Assembly (NCBI GenBank): GCA_905182995.1
Contig: CAJJDP010000030.1
Coordinates: 4,747-68,746, forward strand
Length of the DNA: 64,000 nucleotides
DNA from: Paramecium octaurelia
Taxonomy: Eukaryota; Ciliophora; Oligohymenophorea; Peniculida; Parameciidae
Reading direction: 5' to 3'
Every line of letters begins with the position of its first letter. Position 1 is the stretch's first letter. The notes beneath the pieces were generated by a model. The model was not told where the DNA came from. It ran no database searches and saw only the letters and a program-made list of their open reading frames with translations. A program made the position numbers and the translations under genes. This document shows positions 52,134 through 64,000 of this stretch, piece after piece.

Positions 52134-52982
52134 TCAATCTTAATAGATGGACTTTTCAACGCCTTTTGCTAACAATTTGCTTAATTGAGCATATGTTCCA
52201 GGACCTGGGCCAATAGAAGAACTACCAAATAATCCTTTAAATCGCTTTTCACTTCCCCAATAGGATCTTTTAACAGGAGCAGTGCATTATATCTTTGCAA
52301 ATGAATCACTTAGGATGGGAGTGTACGTTCCAACAGGAGGAAGTTGTGGAAGACTTTTATTTTTTTCAATGTTATGTTTTTTTCTCCAATCCTCAGGTTT
52401 TGTATTATTGACTTTGATTTTTGGTAGGAATGACTTTTATAATTGTAGAATATCTCACATGTGGATTATAATTTCCAGGGCCAGGAATCATAATGCTGTG
52501 AGCCATGGCATCTTCATAGGGATTTGGTCTTTATAGTTCTTTGACCTTGCGAGTTTTCAATACCTTGAGCTCTTTCTCTATTTGTTCCTATGTTTTTTCG
52601 ATATTGTAGGCTCCAACAGGAGGGTTATTAATCCTTTTTTACTCCTTTTATAATTGATCAAACAATGTCAGCCGATTGGGATATTTAACTTTTTTTTCAG
52701 GGATTGTTTCAATGGAGTATGATTAATATTATAAGGGACTGGGAACACTTTTAAACATTTTAGTGTAGTCATCTAAATAGCTGCCTTTTTTGGTTTCATA
52801 TCTTTTATGTGCTTGTTCTAATAGTGTGAGACATGGAGAAACTTACTTTTTTCTATTTGTTTTAACAAATCTCGATTTCTCATCATTTCGGCTGGGTCAT
52901 GGTAAAATCTAGGGATTGCATATCCTTCAATTCCAGAATCAGTTTTATAAACAATGGAATATATTTATTCAGGACTCAGCAT
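52134..52982 (-). CDS. STPGR-repeat (SHIPPO-like) axonemal protein
   Basis: A 264-residue protein with introns 52818-52846 and 52434-52458 (both start GTRAG). It carries four spaced Pro-Gly motifs of the sperm-tail PG-rich repeat: PPVGAYNI, PGPGNYNP, PPVGTYTP and GPGPGTYAQL. Similar repeats in ODF3 and STPG proteins bind the inside of axonemal microtubule doublets. The rest is basic and poorly ordered. The last repeat is followed by a basic C-terminus ending YQD and TGA. Confidence 0.8.
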
Positions 52983-53149
52983 TTAAATCAAAATTAATAT
53001 TATTTCATACAAAATATGATTGATACAAAACTAGTCTTGCCAGCAGTAGCAGAAAAGTTGAGGTCTTTTAATATGATATTAATATGATTCAATTTCTTTG
53101 ATTAAGTTATTTTATTAATATAAATAATATATAGAAGTTCACTTGAAAG

Positions 53150-55219
53150 ATGAAATTATCTCCAATAATTCAGTCAATAAAGGATAATGTCAAAAAAGGT
53201 TTAGACATTGAGAACAGCTTGTATATGTTAATGATGAATGCAGTTATTTACACATTGTCAGATATGGATCTCAAATACATCACATTTCCCAACAAAAATT
53301 ATAAACAGAGTTGTGTCAGATTCTTAGAGGAGGTCAAGAAATAACCTTCGAATGTCGATGTGTAATAGATTTATTAGGTATGTTTGGTATTTAAAAAACT
53401 AGAGAATGAATTTCGATTTAACTGGAGATGATTGTTTCGAGAACTCAGATGAAGAGAAACAAAATTTTTTTAATAAAGAACAAACTATCGTTCAGGTGAT
53501 TTTATATTATTATTATTTTAGAAAGGAAGGAAGCCAACTGCTTATGAGGATAGTTTAATTTAGTCATTATTAAATCATTTAAACGAAAAAGAGGAATTAT
53601 TAAAAAAGAAGTTTAATAATAAAAAACAGCATCCCGAAAATTTTAAAGACTATCTGGATCAAATGAGTCCTTATGAATTATGGAAAATTATACAGGATAT
53701 GAAGGGAGGCTATTATTTCTTTGAAGTGTTTGAGAACCAAAGACCAGAATATGGAATAAACTACTCTTACATTGATAAAATGATGATGTGCTCAAAATCC
53801 TTTGAAAGAGAATACAGCCAATTCAAAACTCATCTTAGATAACAATAAGACTTGCATTATCAATCGTTAAAATAGGAAATGAATAAATTGGGCTCCATAG
53901 AACTCAACACAATATCAGAGCCTATTTGTCTCATTATCAAGGAGGATCCAGAAGTAGAATGCAATTGTAATTTAAGGGGAGCCAGACAGGCTTTAAGGTA
54001 ATGGGCCTATGTGAACTAAGTCATCAAATTATTTAAAGCCAATTCTGATTAGGAAATCCAATAATATAATTATAAAGGATACTTCAGAAATTTGCTATTT
54101 AATTTAGAGCAATACACCAATTAGGTTAATTAATAGTTCGATTATCTTATTAAAATAAATGAAATCTTGAAATCCAAAGTGGCATCCTTGAGAATTCTAC
54201 ACTAATAATTGATACAGGAATCATAAAATTTAACAAAAGCCCAGAGATTGCAGGATGAAGAAATCATAAGGCTGAAACAATAAATTTAAAAACTTCAATT
54301 GGAAAAGGCTTAAATAAATACAAGATTAATTAATACTGAGAATTCCCTATTGAAAATTCGAGAATTCAGTGAACAAAATACCATTATTAACAAAACAAGG
54401 TTGGTTGCTGAAAGTTTGGAGTAACTAGAATTTGAAAATAGTTAAGCAATTAAGATGTATAAGTTCTAATAGGTTTGTTAATTGACATAGACAGAAAACT
54501 CATTTGAATATCAGTTATGTACCATATGCAGAGGGGAAAATGCTATATTCTAAAATATCTAGTAATTGAAAATACCGTAAATTACATTTGAGAAATTGGA
54601 AATGAGTTAAATTCAAAAAACTGAACATTCACAACTTCAACATAAATTCACTCAAACAGATTTTAAATTACCATTAAATAATGTTAAGAACGATTAACCT
54701 CGTTGTCTCCCATCTCCTGGAATCTAAAGAAAGAGAGGTGCTTCAACATCCTATCATTTGGCTAATGAAAATTCAGTACTTTTTAGGTAAGTTTCAAGGA
54801 GTCCTCCAAAATAAATCGTAAATCCAGTCTTCAAACGGTTATTTGAAGACAGTATGAATAAGAAAGTCAGATAGTCGCAACTCTCTTCTCGTATACAAGG
54901 GGAAGAAAAAAACTAATGGGAAGAAATATTGATGTTGTTGAATAAATTAAACAATGAATAAAATAATAAAGATATATAGAAGAAGATAGAAAAATCGATT
55001 GAAAGTTACAAAGATTAATTTGAGACCAAGGACAAGTTACCTCAACTTAAATTGAAAGAGAAACCAAAAGTATCAGAACATTTGATCGATACTTTAATGA
55101 AGGAATTGTAAGATAATAAGAAGGTGGCTCTTCAGGAATTGGTAGAGTAATTCTAGAGTATTTTGACAGTTAATAAATTAAACAAAAGTAGAGAGATCTA
55201 TAATAAAATTACCATTTGA
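53150..55219 (+). CDS. Coiled-coil protein of unknown function
   Basis: A 672-residue protein with introns 53378-53402 and 53496-53521. Splicing at 53378 joins what would otherwise look like two overlapping genes. The first 80 residues form a small helical domain (SLYMLMMNAVIYTLSDMDLK). A middle region has DYLDQMSPYELWKIIQDMKG and a long coiled coil (~290-430, EEIIRLKQQIQKLQLEKAQI). A single CxxC (YQLCTICRGE) follows, then a Ser-rich linker and a final coiled coil. No family is recognised. A cytoskeletal or basal-body role is only a guess. Confidence 0.7.
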
Positions 55220-55636
55220 TTATCAGATAAATTTTCAAATCATCTCCATATAATATATATAAATTTGTTAAATCTAAAAAGAGAATAGAAATTAAAATAA
55301 AAAAATATATATCAATTTTTAAGGGGTATTTTTTAAAGGAAAATCTCAATTTTTATATTGATTTTTATTAATAAGTGGGTATTTATATTGGAAAATAAGA
55401 TGATTAAATATAATATTAAAATAATTGAATTAATTTGTGAACATTAAGTTAATACACAATAAAAGGCTAATTAGTTTTTGATTAATGAGTTTAGATAACT
55501 TATTTATGGGCCTAATTAGCAGAGATCAATTGCTCAGAGTCAGCTCATCGATCATTTTATGATTTTTGAGTGTTACGAGTAGCATACATAACAAATAAAC
55601 TTATTCATATATACATATATTAAATTAATATAATTA
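55220..55636. other. Intergenic region, nothing recognised
   Basis: About 417 bp of A+T-rich DNA between two plus-strand genes, with poly-A/T runs. No gene, repeat or RNA is evident. Confidence 0.6.
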
Positions 55637-57141
55637 ATGCAAATTAATGTAAACTTTCAAGAGAGGCTTCAATGTGCAGTCAAACTTAAGGAGATTAATG
55701 AACAGCTCGAAAAACTAAAAATAATTGTAAGAATTTCTGAACAAATCCAATTTAGTTTTCTGAATTAATATCAAGCTCATTAAACGATAATGAGAAACTT
55801 AACACATATAATGAAATCAATTTAATACTAACTAGCTTATTGGAGTAGACAAATACGTCACTTGAAGAAAAAAATGAAATTAAGAAATTAATGAACATTA
55901 TGATGAATAATCCTGAAGTTTAAGAATTTATGTTTAGAATTGCTGATGAAGAAAGTAAGTATATCAAATGATATTTAGCTAATTAAATTTAGGAGGTAAG
56001 AAGCTTAAGTCTCAATTACAAAGCATCGAGAATAGGCAGGGAATTTATTATATAGAGGGAGGAGTAATTATAATAAAAACATGCCGAGACTTAGATGCTC
56101 GCTTAAAACATAGACATTTGTGAAGAATAATAGATATAATTTTATGAGAATAATATTTACCCATTATAATCGAAAGAAGAATAATCCTTAATTTAATCAC
56201 CTCCTTCAAAAAAATATATCGAAATAGCCTAAGATGAGTTATCAGAACTCATTAATAGGAGCAAATACGAGTTTGATTAAACAAGGATTGATTAAGTAAA
56301 TATGTATATTAATAAAGGCCTACCAATATGCAAAATTGGCCTAAGATAAATTTAAATCCGATATAAATTATCAATCTCATGCTGAATATGTAGACTAAAT
56401 AATTGTGCAATATAGTTATATGATTGAAAATGTGAAAGAATTGGATTCAGATGGATGGATATTTGATGGGTTGAGTAATGGAATCTCTGTGAAGTACAAA
56501 TTCCCAGAAAACACATCTACTGCCTCTATGCTAATGGAAACTAAGATACCAGTAAATGCCATAAGAGTGTTGGCTTTAGTAAATGAAATGGATTTAAATT
56601 ATTTATGGGTTCCCTTCTGCAAGAGAACTTTTGTTAATAAAGTGTTGAATAGAGCTTGTAAGGTTTGCACATCAGAAATGTATTTCCCTTTGATTCCAGA
56701 TAGAGAATGTGTTTTTGTTGGAGAAGGTTACGATAGATTATAAGTAAATGGAACAATCACATTGTTGTCAAGATCAGTAGATGGAGATAAAGAATTTTTA
56801 GAAAAGAACGGAATTTTCATCCCAGAGAAATCTAAATTTGTCAGAATGTATATCAAATATTACATTTTTGAAATTACACCTATTGATAAGGATTCGTGTT
56901 CCATTAGAGCATGCACAAATGTGAACCCCAAAATTTCCATGGTTCCTAATAGTGTTTTAGCATATATTGGAAGAAAAGTACAATTAATGTAATTTTTAAT
57001 TAGTTTGCACATATTTTGATATCAAAAATAGTTAATTTTGCCAAGACTTTTGAAAAGTCTCCCTTTTATCCTGTTTATTTAGAACACATAGAATTTTATA
57101 ATTGGTTAGAGGAGAAGCTAAAACTACATCTTAAATATTGA
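55637..57141 (+). CDS. START-domain lipid-binding protein
   Basis: A 467-residue protein with introns 55727-55755, 55955-55978, 56296-56317 and 56978-57003. The N-terminal 200 residues are coiled coil. From about residue 240 a START-like fold begins: YMIENVKELDSDGWIFDG, TASMLMETKIPVNAIRVLAL, LNYLWVPFCKRTF, DRECVFVGEGYDRL, and after a last splice KFAHILISKIVNFAKTF as the C-terminal helix. START domains hold a lipid in a helix-grip cavity. If the last intron were retained the protein would stop earlier at 57017-57019, without the final helix. The gene ends 43 bp from a convergent gene. Confidence 0.75.
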
Positions 57142-57184
57142 GCATTAATTTGTACTATATAATATTTTATATTTATCTAATGAA

Positions 57185-57884
57185 TCATGCTAATTGTTTT
57201 TAAGCTGATTATTTTAATTGCTAAATGATTGGAGCTACTAATCTTTTTCTTTCAAAAGCTTCTTGAGTCAATTTAACTTATTCGTCACTCAATGCTAATC
57301 TATGTCTTCCTATTTGCTTTTCCATCGTACTAAAAAATGCTTCAGAACCATAATCACTTAATGCTACTTATTAAGTCATACTAACTAAATCATTCAAAGG
57401 AATATATCTTTATTAATTCTAATTCAATAATACCTGTATAAACGATCAGCCACTATTTTTTTTTCGAATAATTGCCAAAGGGAAGCATCTTTGACATTTA
57501 TTTTACCACAAGTTCCAATAATGATTGCAAATGAGACTGAATGATCTCTTGTTAAATTTGGAACGAATTCCTTTAATGCTGGTAAAACATATTCATAGAA
57601 GTCTTCATCAGCATCCAAATTCAATTCATTGATTCTATTTTAATATTAAATACTAGAATCATACCTTTATAATGCATATGCTACTTAATGATCGGTTATC
57701 AAATCAAGATTTTCTCTTATTAAAACTCCAAATTATCTGTTTGAGTAAGCTCCTAATAAAGCATTCGACAATCTTTAGTAAGCGCATGGATGCACATCCC
57801 AAATTGTTGGAATTTTTCCTAAACTTTATATTCTTTATTACTTGCTTGTGATAAATAAAATCTGATAGTAGCTTTTTAGAGCAT
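57185..57884 (-). CDS. Small helical-repeat protein, possibly mitochondrial
   Basis: A 206-residue protein with introns 57819-57841, 57635-57664 and 57408-57433. The N-terminus MLQKATIRFYLSQARK is basic and amphipathic, like a mitochondrial targeting signal. Helical pairs follow (AYQRLSNALLGAYSNRQFG, EDFYEYVLPALKEFVP, SFAIIIGTCGKINVKDASLW), a layout seen in helical-repeat RNA-binding or mitochondrial ribosome-associated proteins. I cannot name a family. It is well ordered and clearly coding. Confidence 0.7.
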
Positions 57885-57918
57885 TTTTTTTAATTATTAA
57901 TATTTATTTTTATAAAAC

Positions 57919-60900
57919 TCATTATTATTATGTAGCCAACGCTATATTGGCCTTCTTTTATTCATTAGCTTCATTAAAAACTCTCGACAATTATTATCTC
58001 AAAGCATCAATTTCATTGAATGCATTTACCAAAGTTAAGCTTAAAGCTTATTCCTTTTATTCCAATTCTTTTTGCTTTGACAACTATTCCTACAATTTAT
58101 CAATTTCCTATTTTAATCATAGTAATATATAGATACATCTTAGGAGTCTTCAAATAATTTATGGACTTATTCCAATTCCTTGGTTAAGCCTTGTTTCTAC
58201 TCCTCTGATATATTCAATTTATTTCCTTAGGCATCATATTTAACTCTCATTCTCTCTATTTCACTTGACAATAAGGCCACCTTGTTTTCTAATTAGTACT
58301 ATGATAAAATATAATCAAATTATACTTTTTCCTCTTGCAATTTCTCAATCTTCTTCTTCAATTCTTCTATTAATTAGTCATAATTTTAATTGTTATTCAC
58401 TTGAGTATTGAGTTTTTCAATCTGATTTTTCAAATCTGCAATTTCTACTTATTATTAAGTCAATTCAATTGACAATTTTTGAGATCTAAATTAATCTTAA
58501 TTAAATTATACTCTGCTACTAAGTCATTGTTTTTATCTCTTAATTCTTCAATTAGATCTTAGAATTTTTGTATATCATTCTCTTATCCTGCAATTACATT
58601 TTATAATTCAGCAATTTGAGTATTTTAAGCCTCTAAATTCTTATTTGAACTAAGAAGTTATTAATATTTCTATTCTAATTATCTATAGGATTCATCCTTT
58701 TACTTAATTTCCACTTCCTTTTAATCTAATTGCTATTTGAGATTATTGTTATCCAAAACATATGATTTGGTTTCATCCTAACTGACCCTCAATAGATGCT
58801 CTAAATTCTTATTTGCTTCGTTAATTATTTGTTGTTCAAGTTGAGCAATCTTGTCTGCCAGAACCTAATTTTCTGATTCCAATTATTTCAATTAAGCTAT
58901 TTGAGTCTCCAAATCTACTATTTGTTTCTTTAATTACTCAGCCTCGTTTTATCTGCTATTTAATTTATACTAAAATCTTTCAACTTCAGTTGATAACATA
59001 GCTATTTTATTTTCTAGATCGTTCTTCACTTTTAAGGCATCGTTCAATTGTTTATTTAGTGTCTCATTGGCTTATAATTCATTATTATAATCTTATTAAA
59101 GTTTTTGTAGTCCCTCATCCAGAATTTGGATCTTGTTTGGTAATTCGCTTAATTATGAAATACGAGTAGACAGTTGAGAATTATCAACATATAATTTCTC
59201 ATTCTCTTTACTTAATTCATTGAATTAGCTGGTTTAGTCCTTTAATTATTTCTATAATGCTTATATGAGTTATTCTTATTATTTATTTACTGCACTCTAT
59301 TATGCTACTTATTGGGCTATGACTCTGAGTTCATCTACTCTACAGGTATTAAATTAATATATTACTCTTTTTCTAATTATGATAATTGAAGCAAATAGGA
59401 AGTCAACAATTAATCAACCTTAGTTTTCTCATTCTAATTGCAATTAGCCTAAGCCTCAGCAGTAGTTAACTTAGTATTTAATTGAATGATTTAATTTTCT
59501 AGGATTTGTAATTTCTCTTACAATCCTTTGTTCTCAGTTTCTTACTCTCTCAACTCAGAAATTAATTAGGAGTTCTAAAACTTAAGATCAGGGATTGTTT
59601 TATCATTTTCTAAATCATAAATCTTCTTATTTGCATCCGACAGCTCTTAAGTTTTGGTCTACAATAAAGAATTCAATCTTTGAATATCTTGAACTTATGA
59701 ATTGTTCTTGGATTCCAAGTTGAATGCTTAACCTTAGAATTTAGAATTATCTTAGCTCAATTATAGTAGTTTTTACTGTAATTCATTAACTAATTTTGCT
59801 TGATCCTATAATCCTGAGTAATCCTTTGCTTACAACCTCTTAAAATCAGATTGAGCATTAGTTAATTGTTTTTATAAGTCATTTATTCTTCCATGTAAAT
59901 CCGAGATAGTTTATTCTTTCTATTTAAGATTACCTTAGAGTTTGTTTAATTCAGTTTTGAGTTAGATAACTTCATTTTCAGCAGCATTTCTTGCTTAATC
60001 ATTAAGTCTCAACTACTCTATTTAAGATAACAATGAGGAAACTTTGTCTTACAATTGTCCAATGTCTTCATTTTTTTATTTTAATGATTTGTTTAAGGTG
60101 TCTCTCTCTTATTATAGTAATTAGAGTCTATTTTCTAAATTGTATAATTCATTGAGTTATTATTCAGCAATCTATAATTTACTTAAAGTAGTATAATATT
60201 ATTTTCTAAATTAATCAAGTTCTCTTTTAGTTTAATCAAGTTGATCCTTTAATTTTTGATTATCTAATTTCAAGTAACTAATATTTTTTAATTCGCACTC
60301 TTACTAGGTTATTCTATAATACAAATATGATATTACTTTAGTTTAAGTTCATTATTCAATTTAATCCTTCCTTCTAATTCTTGCTTCAATTTATCGTATT
60401 ACTTCTCTGCGAATCCTAGTCTATCTTCTAGATCAGATATGGTTGCTTAGTTTTATAAAAGCTATGATTATAATTATTGAGTATTATTAGTCGTTTCTGA
60501 GGTAGTGACAACTCTTCTTTCAATGACTTCACTAACCTATTATTAGGATGATTTAATTGATCCTGATAAAGGATTGTTTTATTCAAATTATCTGATGATT
60601 TCTAAAAGCTTGACTCTCTCTTATTACTAATCCTCATACAACTTTTTCCAAACGTCTAAATCCTTTGTCAAACTGTTTACTTAAGCCTTGTAATCTCTAA
60701 TAACTAATTCATTTCCTTCTAATTCAATTACTCTAGCATAGATTTCTGAGTTTTTCTTTCTTAACAACTCAATATCTTAGGACTTTTATTACAGAAGATC
60801 ATTGAATTTGGTTACTTACAATCTAACTGTATTTAACTCAAAATTCTCATTTTCCAATTGTATCAATCTCACTCTCATTTTTTCACATTCTGTCGCTTTT

Positions 60901-61185
60901 TCTCTAAGTAAGGCTGATATTTGTGAATTATCCTATCTCAATAGATTGATTCTATCCTCTAATTAGACCGACTAAAATTAACAAATGAATGTTTACTTTT
61001 TCAGCAGCATATCGACACTTATCATATAAGGATTCTAGTTCAAAATACTTCTTTCTCCACATGCTATGATCTTTTTCCATGTTATAGATTTGTGCTTCCA
61101 ATTGTTCTACTCTATCATCTTCTTTATGCTCCATAACTACTTGCTTATAAACAGCATTCATTGGAATTCCTTATGGCAAAGACAT
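57919..61185 (-). CDS. Long coiled-coil protein
   Basis: About 1,045 residues after removing introns 60972-60996, 60314-60336, 59340-59365, 58486-58511 and 58108-58136. Almost the whole chain is heptad coiled coil (EDRVEQLEAQIYNMEK, SSLLSQIEQLRLNDQ, ELNKLQGNLKQKEQ), with one Ser/Thr break near residue 190 (RRVVTTSETTNNTQ). Long coiled coils of this kind are common in basal-body, kinetodesmal-fibre and infraciliary-lattice proteins of ciliates; the exact role is unknown. It lies 42 bp after another coiled-coil gene on the same strand. Confidence 0.8.
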
Positions 61186-61227
61186 TGAAAGATATTTATT
61201 AAATTATATATAAATATATTAAATAAA

Positions 61228-62428
61228 TCACGATATTTAATTCTAATTTATTATTTATAAATGTTACCTATAATTTATTTCGACTTAATTCATATTTCTC
61301 AAGTGTTTTTCTTGATTGTTCCAACTCTTGTTTTAATTTATTGACCGTATCGTCAATCTGATTATTGTTTTGCACTTTGTATTGTTCAAAATGCAAATCT
61401 CTTGTGGCAGAGGATTCCCCCTTATTGCTTTCTCTTGATACTTTTGGACTTGCTTGATTGCTCTTCTTAGCACTGCTCTTTCTGACCTCTCTCAAGTCTT
61501 CTTACAAAGGGACATACTTCTAGAGCAAATAGAACAGAAAATCTAAGAGTATTTCATTTTCACTAATATTTTGCTCTGAATATCTTTTAGATTTAGCTTA
61601 TTGTTTCTCAAAATCTCTTTCATACTTTTCTAAATATGGCAAAGACATTTCAGCGAATTTATCAAAGAATTCCTCATATTATTTCTATTCCTTTTCTAAT
61701 TATTGATATTTTGACTCTGATTAAAAGGTTTCCTTATTCTTCTTCATCAAAGCTTTTATTTGTTCATCATATTTAAATTGCAATTGATGAACTTGTTCTT
61801 CGTGTTCTTCTATTTTTGTTTGCAACTCATCCTTCAACTCGTCGATTTGTCTCTGTAACTATAGATTTTTAAATTTCTCTTTACTTTTAGGCTCCTCTCC
61901 TTGTCCTCTGAATTTGACAATTTCTTCTATTGATCTAACCGAGAATTTGACATGTTCAATTCCAATTTGATTTTCCTTATCTCATTTTATAAGAAAGTGA
62001 CAGTGGCATCCAATTCCTTTCTATCACTATTTATTTGTAACAATAACTAGGGATTCAAATATGCTATATATACTTGGAATGTGGTAGAAAATTCAGATCT
62101 CAAATCATTCGCATTGTAAGTGTCCTTAATTACATCAAATATAATGTTACTAATAAATGGTTGATTGTTGTTTCGGTATTGGTTATATTAATATCTCTTT
62201 GTGTGAGCATCTAATTGAAACATTACGCAAATAATTGGATGATCTTCACAACCAAAGCATTTTGATTTGCTTAAGGATTAACTATAACATTGGAGAGTGT
62301 CTTTTCTTTGAGTAAATAATATTTTTCCAGCATATCCAAAGGCAACGCTATCAATCACTATCAGAAGAAATACTACCTGAGTGTTTTAGTAATTATTCAC
62401 AAATATCAAGCAAACGTTTATATTCCAT
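61228..62428 (-). CDS. Coiled-coil protein with an N-terminal globular part
   Basis: A 362-residue protein with introns 62348-62376, 62125-62150, 61908-61939 and 61243-61267. The first ~110 residues are a folded helical part (LPLDMLEKYYLLKEKTL, ALVVKIIQLFAQCFNQML). A coiled coil (QIDELKDELQTKIEEHEEQV), a conserved-looking FFDKFAEMSLPYLEKY, a Ser/Lys-rich linker and a short last coil follow. No family is recognised. Tandem placement just upstream of the long coiled-coil gene suggests related structural roles, but shared expression is only inferred. Confidence 0.72.
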
Positions 62429-62620
62429 TTATTTTCAAATTTTTTTAACTAATTTATGAAATAAAATTATGGTTATTCAATTAAATAAGTAATTGCCACA
62501 TTCAAGGCAAACCAAACTCACAATTGTCAACCTCGGATTCTAGGACACTCAGTCAGAGATCAACGACCTAAGAATTAAAGAATAAATTATTAATTAATTT
62601 TATATATATCTAAATAATAA

Positions 62621-62986
62621 ATGAATCCAAATTCATTCAAACTCTACAAATCAATTTGCTCTACAGTCACAGGAGCTGGTTTGGTATTCACAAACTTTAC
62701 TAACAAATCATTGGTGGGGAGATCAGTTTAATATCTTGAGTATAAAACATTTTATATGATTCAGCCATCTGATTTACACAAAGGCACCAAGACTATCATA
62801 CATTGAACATTATGCTCCAGTCTACACACCCAAGAGAGTCACTTATGCTGCCCCCATCTGTTTGACTTTGGCTGGCACTGTATTATTGGCTGAAGTAAGA
62901 AATTTATAATACACAATTGATAGATTGCTTGGACTAACAATGCCAAAGAATAAGCAAATAATTATTTTGTTGCAACAAGAGAATGA
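62621..62986 (+). CDS. Small protein with one membrane segment
   Basis: A 103-residue protein with introns 62740-62764 (ends CAG) and 62895-62923. It has a first hydrophobic patch (VTGAGLVFTNF), a tyrosine-rich middle (LSYIEHYAPVYTPKRV), a likely membrane helix (YAAPICLTLAGTVLLAEI) and a short C-terminus. No family is recognised; size and layout resemble small mitochondrial or ER membrane proteins. Ignoring the second intron would extend the frame to 63026 with a less ordered tail. Confidence 0.65.
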
Positions 62987-63022
62987 AATATATCTATTAT
63001 TTAGAAATAATAAAATAAAATA

Positions 63023-63775
63023 ATGAAATTTAAGCTTCTTTTTGTGAATTTTATACTCTCCAGTTCCAAGGATATGCCAGATTTAGAATTCCTAAAATAG
63101 ACACCTGTGATTATGCTGAATGACAATAACTGGGATGCAGTCACTCATCTAGGCAACGAAGGATTAGAAAAACCATGGTTTGTATTCTTTTGGGCTCCCT
63201 GGTGAAAAGGTTGTCATAGAATGGTTAAAATTTGGGAAGAAATGGAATCAACCCTACAATGGCACTCTAAACATTGGTGCGATGGATACGTTTCAATTTA
63301 CATTAGCAAAGTTATAATTAAGAACTTATTGGCGATAGGATTGGTATAACCAAATATCCGACCTTTGTAATTTTTGATACTGATAATAAGATGTATTTTT
63401 ATAAAGATAAAATCATTAATTAATCTCTAGAATCTACCAACATTGGTAATTTCACTCGATTCGTAGATGAAAAGAAATATCTACATCTAGAACCTTATGA
63501 CACTCCTAAAGAAATTGATCATTTCAAAAAATGGTTAAGAAGAATATTCTCATTAAAAATGGTAATCAATAACCACTTTCATCTAGGTGCCTGTTTACGT
63601 CGTTGTTGCCTTTTATAGTAGTTTTGACATCCTTATACATTTATGGTAATAAGCAGGAGAGGAAGGCTAAATCAGAAGCTAAAAGAGTAATATTAGAATG
63701 ATATAGAAAATCATTAGAGTAATAAGAAAGGGAGGAGTACCTTAAGAAAAAAAGAGATTAATTTTGTTAATAGGT
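63023..63775 (+). pseudogene. Disrupted thioredoxin-like (TMX-type) gene
   Basis: The parts of a membrane-anchored thioredoxin are visible in order: KPWFVFFWAPW, then TGA, then KGCHRMVKIWEEM; LNIGAMDTYNQELIGDRIG and YPTFVIFDTDNK (cis-Pro) across an intron at 63289-63310; and a C-terminal hydrophobic stretch with a basic tail. The TGA sits where the first Cys of the active-site CxxC should be. A +1 frame change is needed between WEEM and LNIGAMD near 63245-63275, another near 63540-63600, and a second TGA interrupts the tail near 63700. With four disruptions I read it as a pseudogene, or a poorly sequenced region near the scaffold end. Confidence 0.65.
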
Positions 63776-64000
63776 TAATATTCTTATAATACTTTGTTTT
63801 CTTTCACTTCACAATATAATAATTAAAATACAAACTTAAAAACTAATATTTAATTTGATTTTTTGTGATATCATAAATTATTGAAAATATAATAAAAGAA
63901 GTTAAAATTATTTATCAAAGGTTGAACAGCTCTATAATTAGTTATTCCTCTTTCTAATAATATCATAAAAAATATCAACACTCTTTAAGCATAAATCATT
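63776..64000. other. A+T-rich end of the window
   Basis: The last 225 bases are A+T-rich with no coding composition, repeat or RNA gene that I can recognise. Confidence 0.6.

Noticed and set aside
52282-52536. Plus-strand open frame opposite the STPGR-repeat gene
   Set aside because: The minus strand encodes clear Pro-Gly repeats here; the plus frame is a shadow.
53406-53431. Two genes overlapping by 26 bases
   Set aside because: A 25-nt GTA..TAG intron at 53378-53402 joins both parts in phase into one protein.
57947-58132. Plus-strand open frame opposite the long coiled-coil gene
   Set aside because: The minus-strand heptad pattern and splice sites explain this sequence.
62987-63026. A further ATGA overlap between the small membrane protein and the thioredoxin-like gene
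   Set aside because: A 29-nt intron at 62895-62923 moves the upstream stop to 62984-62986 and gives a more ordered C-terminus.
63180-63220. A confident selenoprotein call for the thioredoxin-like gene
   Set aside because: The gene has other frame changes and a second TGA, and I see no SECIS-like structure, so only a finding with doubts is given.

Overview
The window is somatic (macronuclear) DNA from a ciliate of the Paramecium type. TAA and TAG are read as glutamine inside long conserved proteins and only TGA ends genes. About seventy introns of 20-35 nt (GT...AG) can be placed by frame continuity and homology. The DNA is about 70% A+T, genes are packed tens to hundreds of bases apart on both strands, and no gene is interrupted by germline-limited DNA. 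All coding calls use ciliate code 6. Ordinary stop-to-stop ORFs under the standard code are only fragments of these genes.

Layout, left to right: the 3' part of a WD40 repeat gene (1-2193); a gene-poor stretch with a telomere-like motif and a gene fragment (2194-3495); a LITAF-type zinc protein; ESCRT-I Vps23/TSG101; a WDR93-like ciliary protein; a 9.2-kb IP3/ryanodine receptor-type calcium channel (minus); a CRAL-TRIO lipid carrier; a CAAX-type membrane protease; a small SANT (Bdp1-like) protein and a degenerate PP2C (minus); CFAP300 (minus) divergent from a small putative axonemal protein; a cyclic-nucleotide-binding protein; a bZIP factor (minus); a small coiled-coil protein and the 18S rRNA methyltransferase EMG1; several minus-strand proteins including a large alpha-helical one (28.9-35.7 kb); a calcium-dependent protein kinase; a 2,953-residue frame that starts as an anoctamin and continues as a long helical protein; an aldo-keto reductase; a small hypothetical gene; a Cache-domain membrane receptor (minus); an STPGR-repeat axonemal protein (minus); a coiled-coil protein; a START-domain protein; a small helical protein; two long coiled-coil proteins in tandem (minus); a small membrane protein; and a disrupted thioredoxin-like gene.

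Themes. Many products belong to cilia (WDR93, CFAP300, STPGR protein, probably several coiled-coil proteins) or to calcium and membrane signalling (IP3R/RyR channel, CDPK with four EF hands, anoctamin, Cache receptor, cyclic-nucleotide-binding protein). These fit a swimming cell with regulated exocytosis, but this is ordinary gene content and not a cassette.

The most unusual points are architectural: three same-strand gene junctions where the upstream TGA overlaps or abuts the downstream ATG; two divergent start codons 16 bp apart; a WD40 array homogenised at DNA level; an anoctamin continuous with about 1,800 extra residues; a non-canonical calcium-channel filter; and a thioredoxin gene with TGA in place of its first active-site cysteine. 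No CRISPR array, tRNA, rRNA, transposon or viral fossil was recognised. I saw nothing that amounts to a clearly new biological system.
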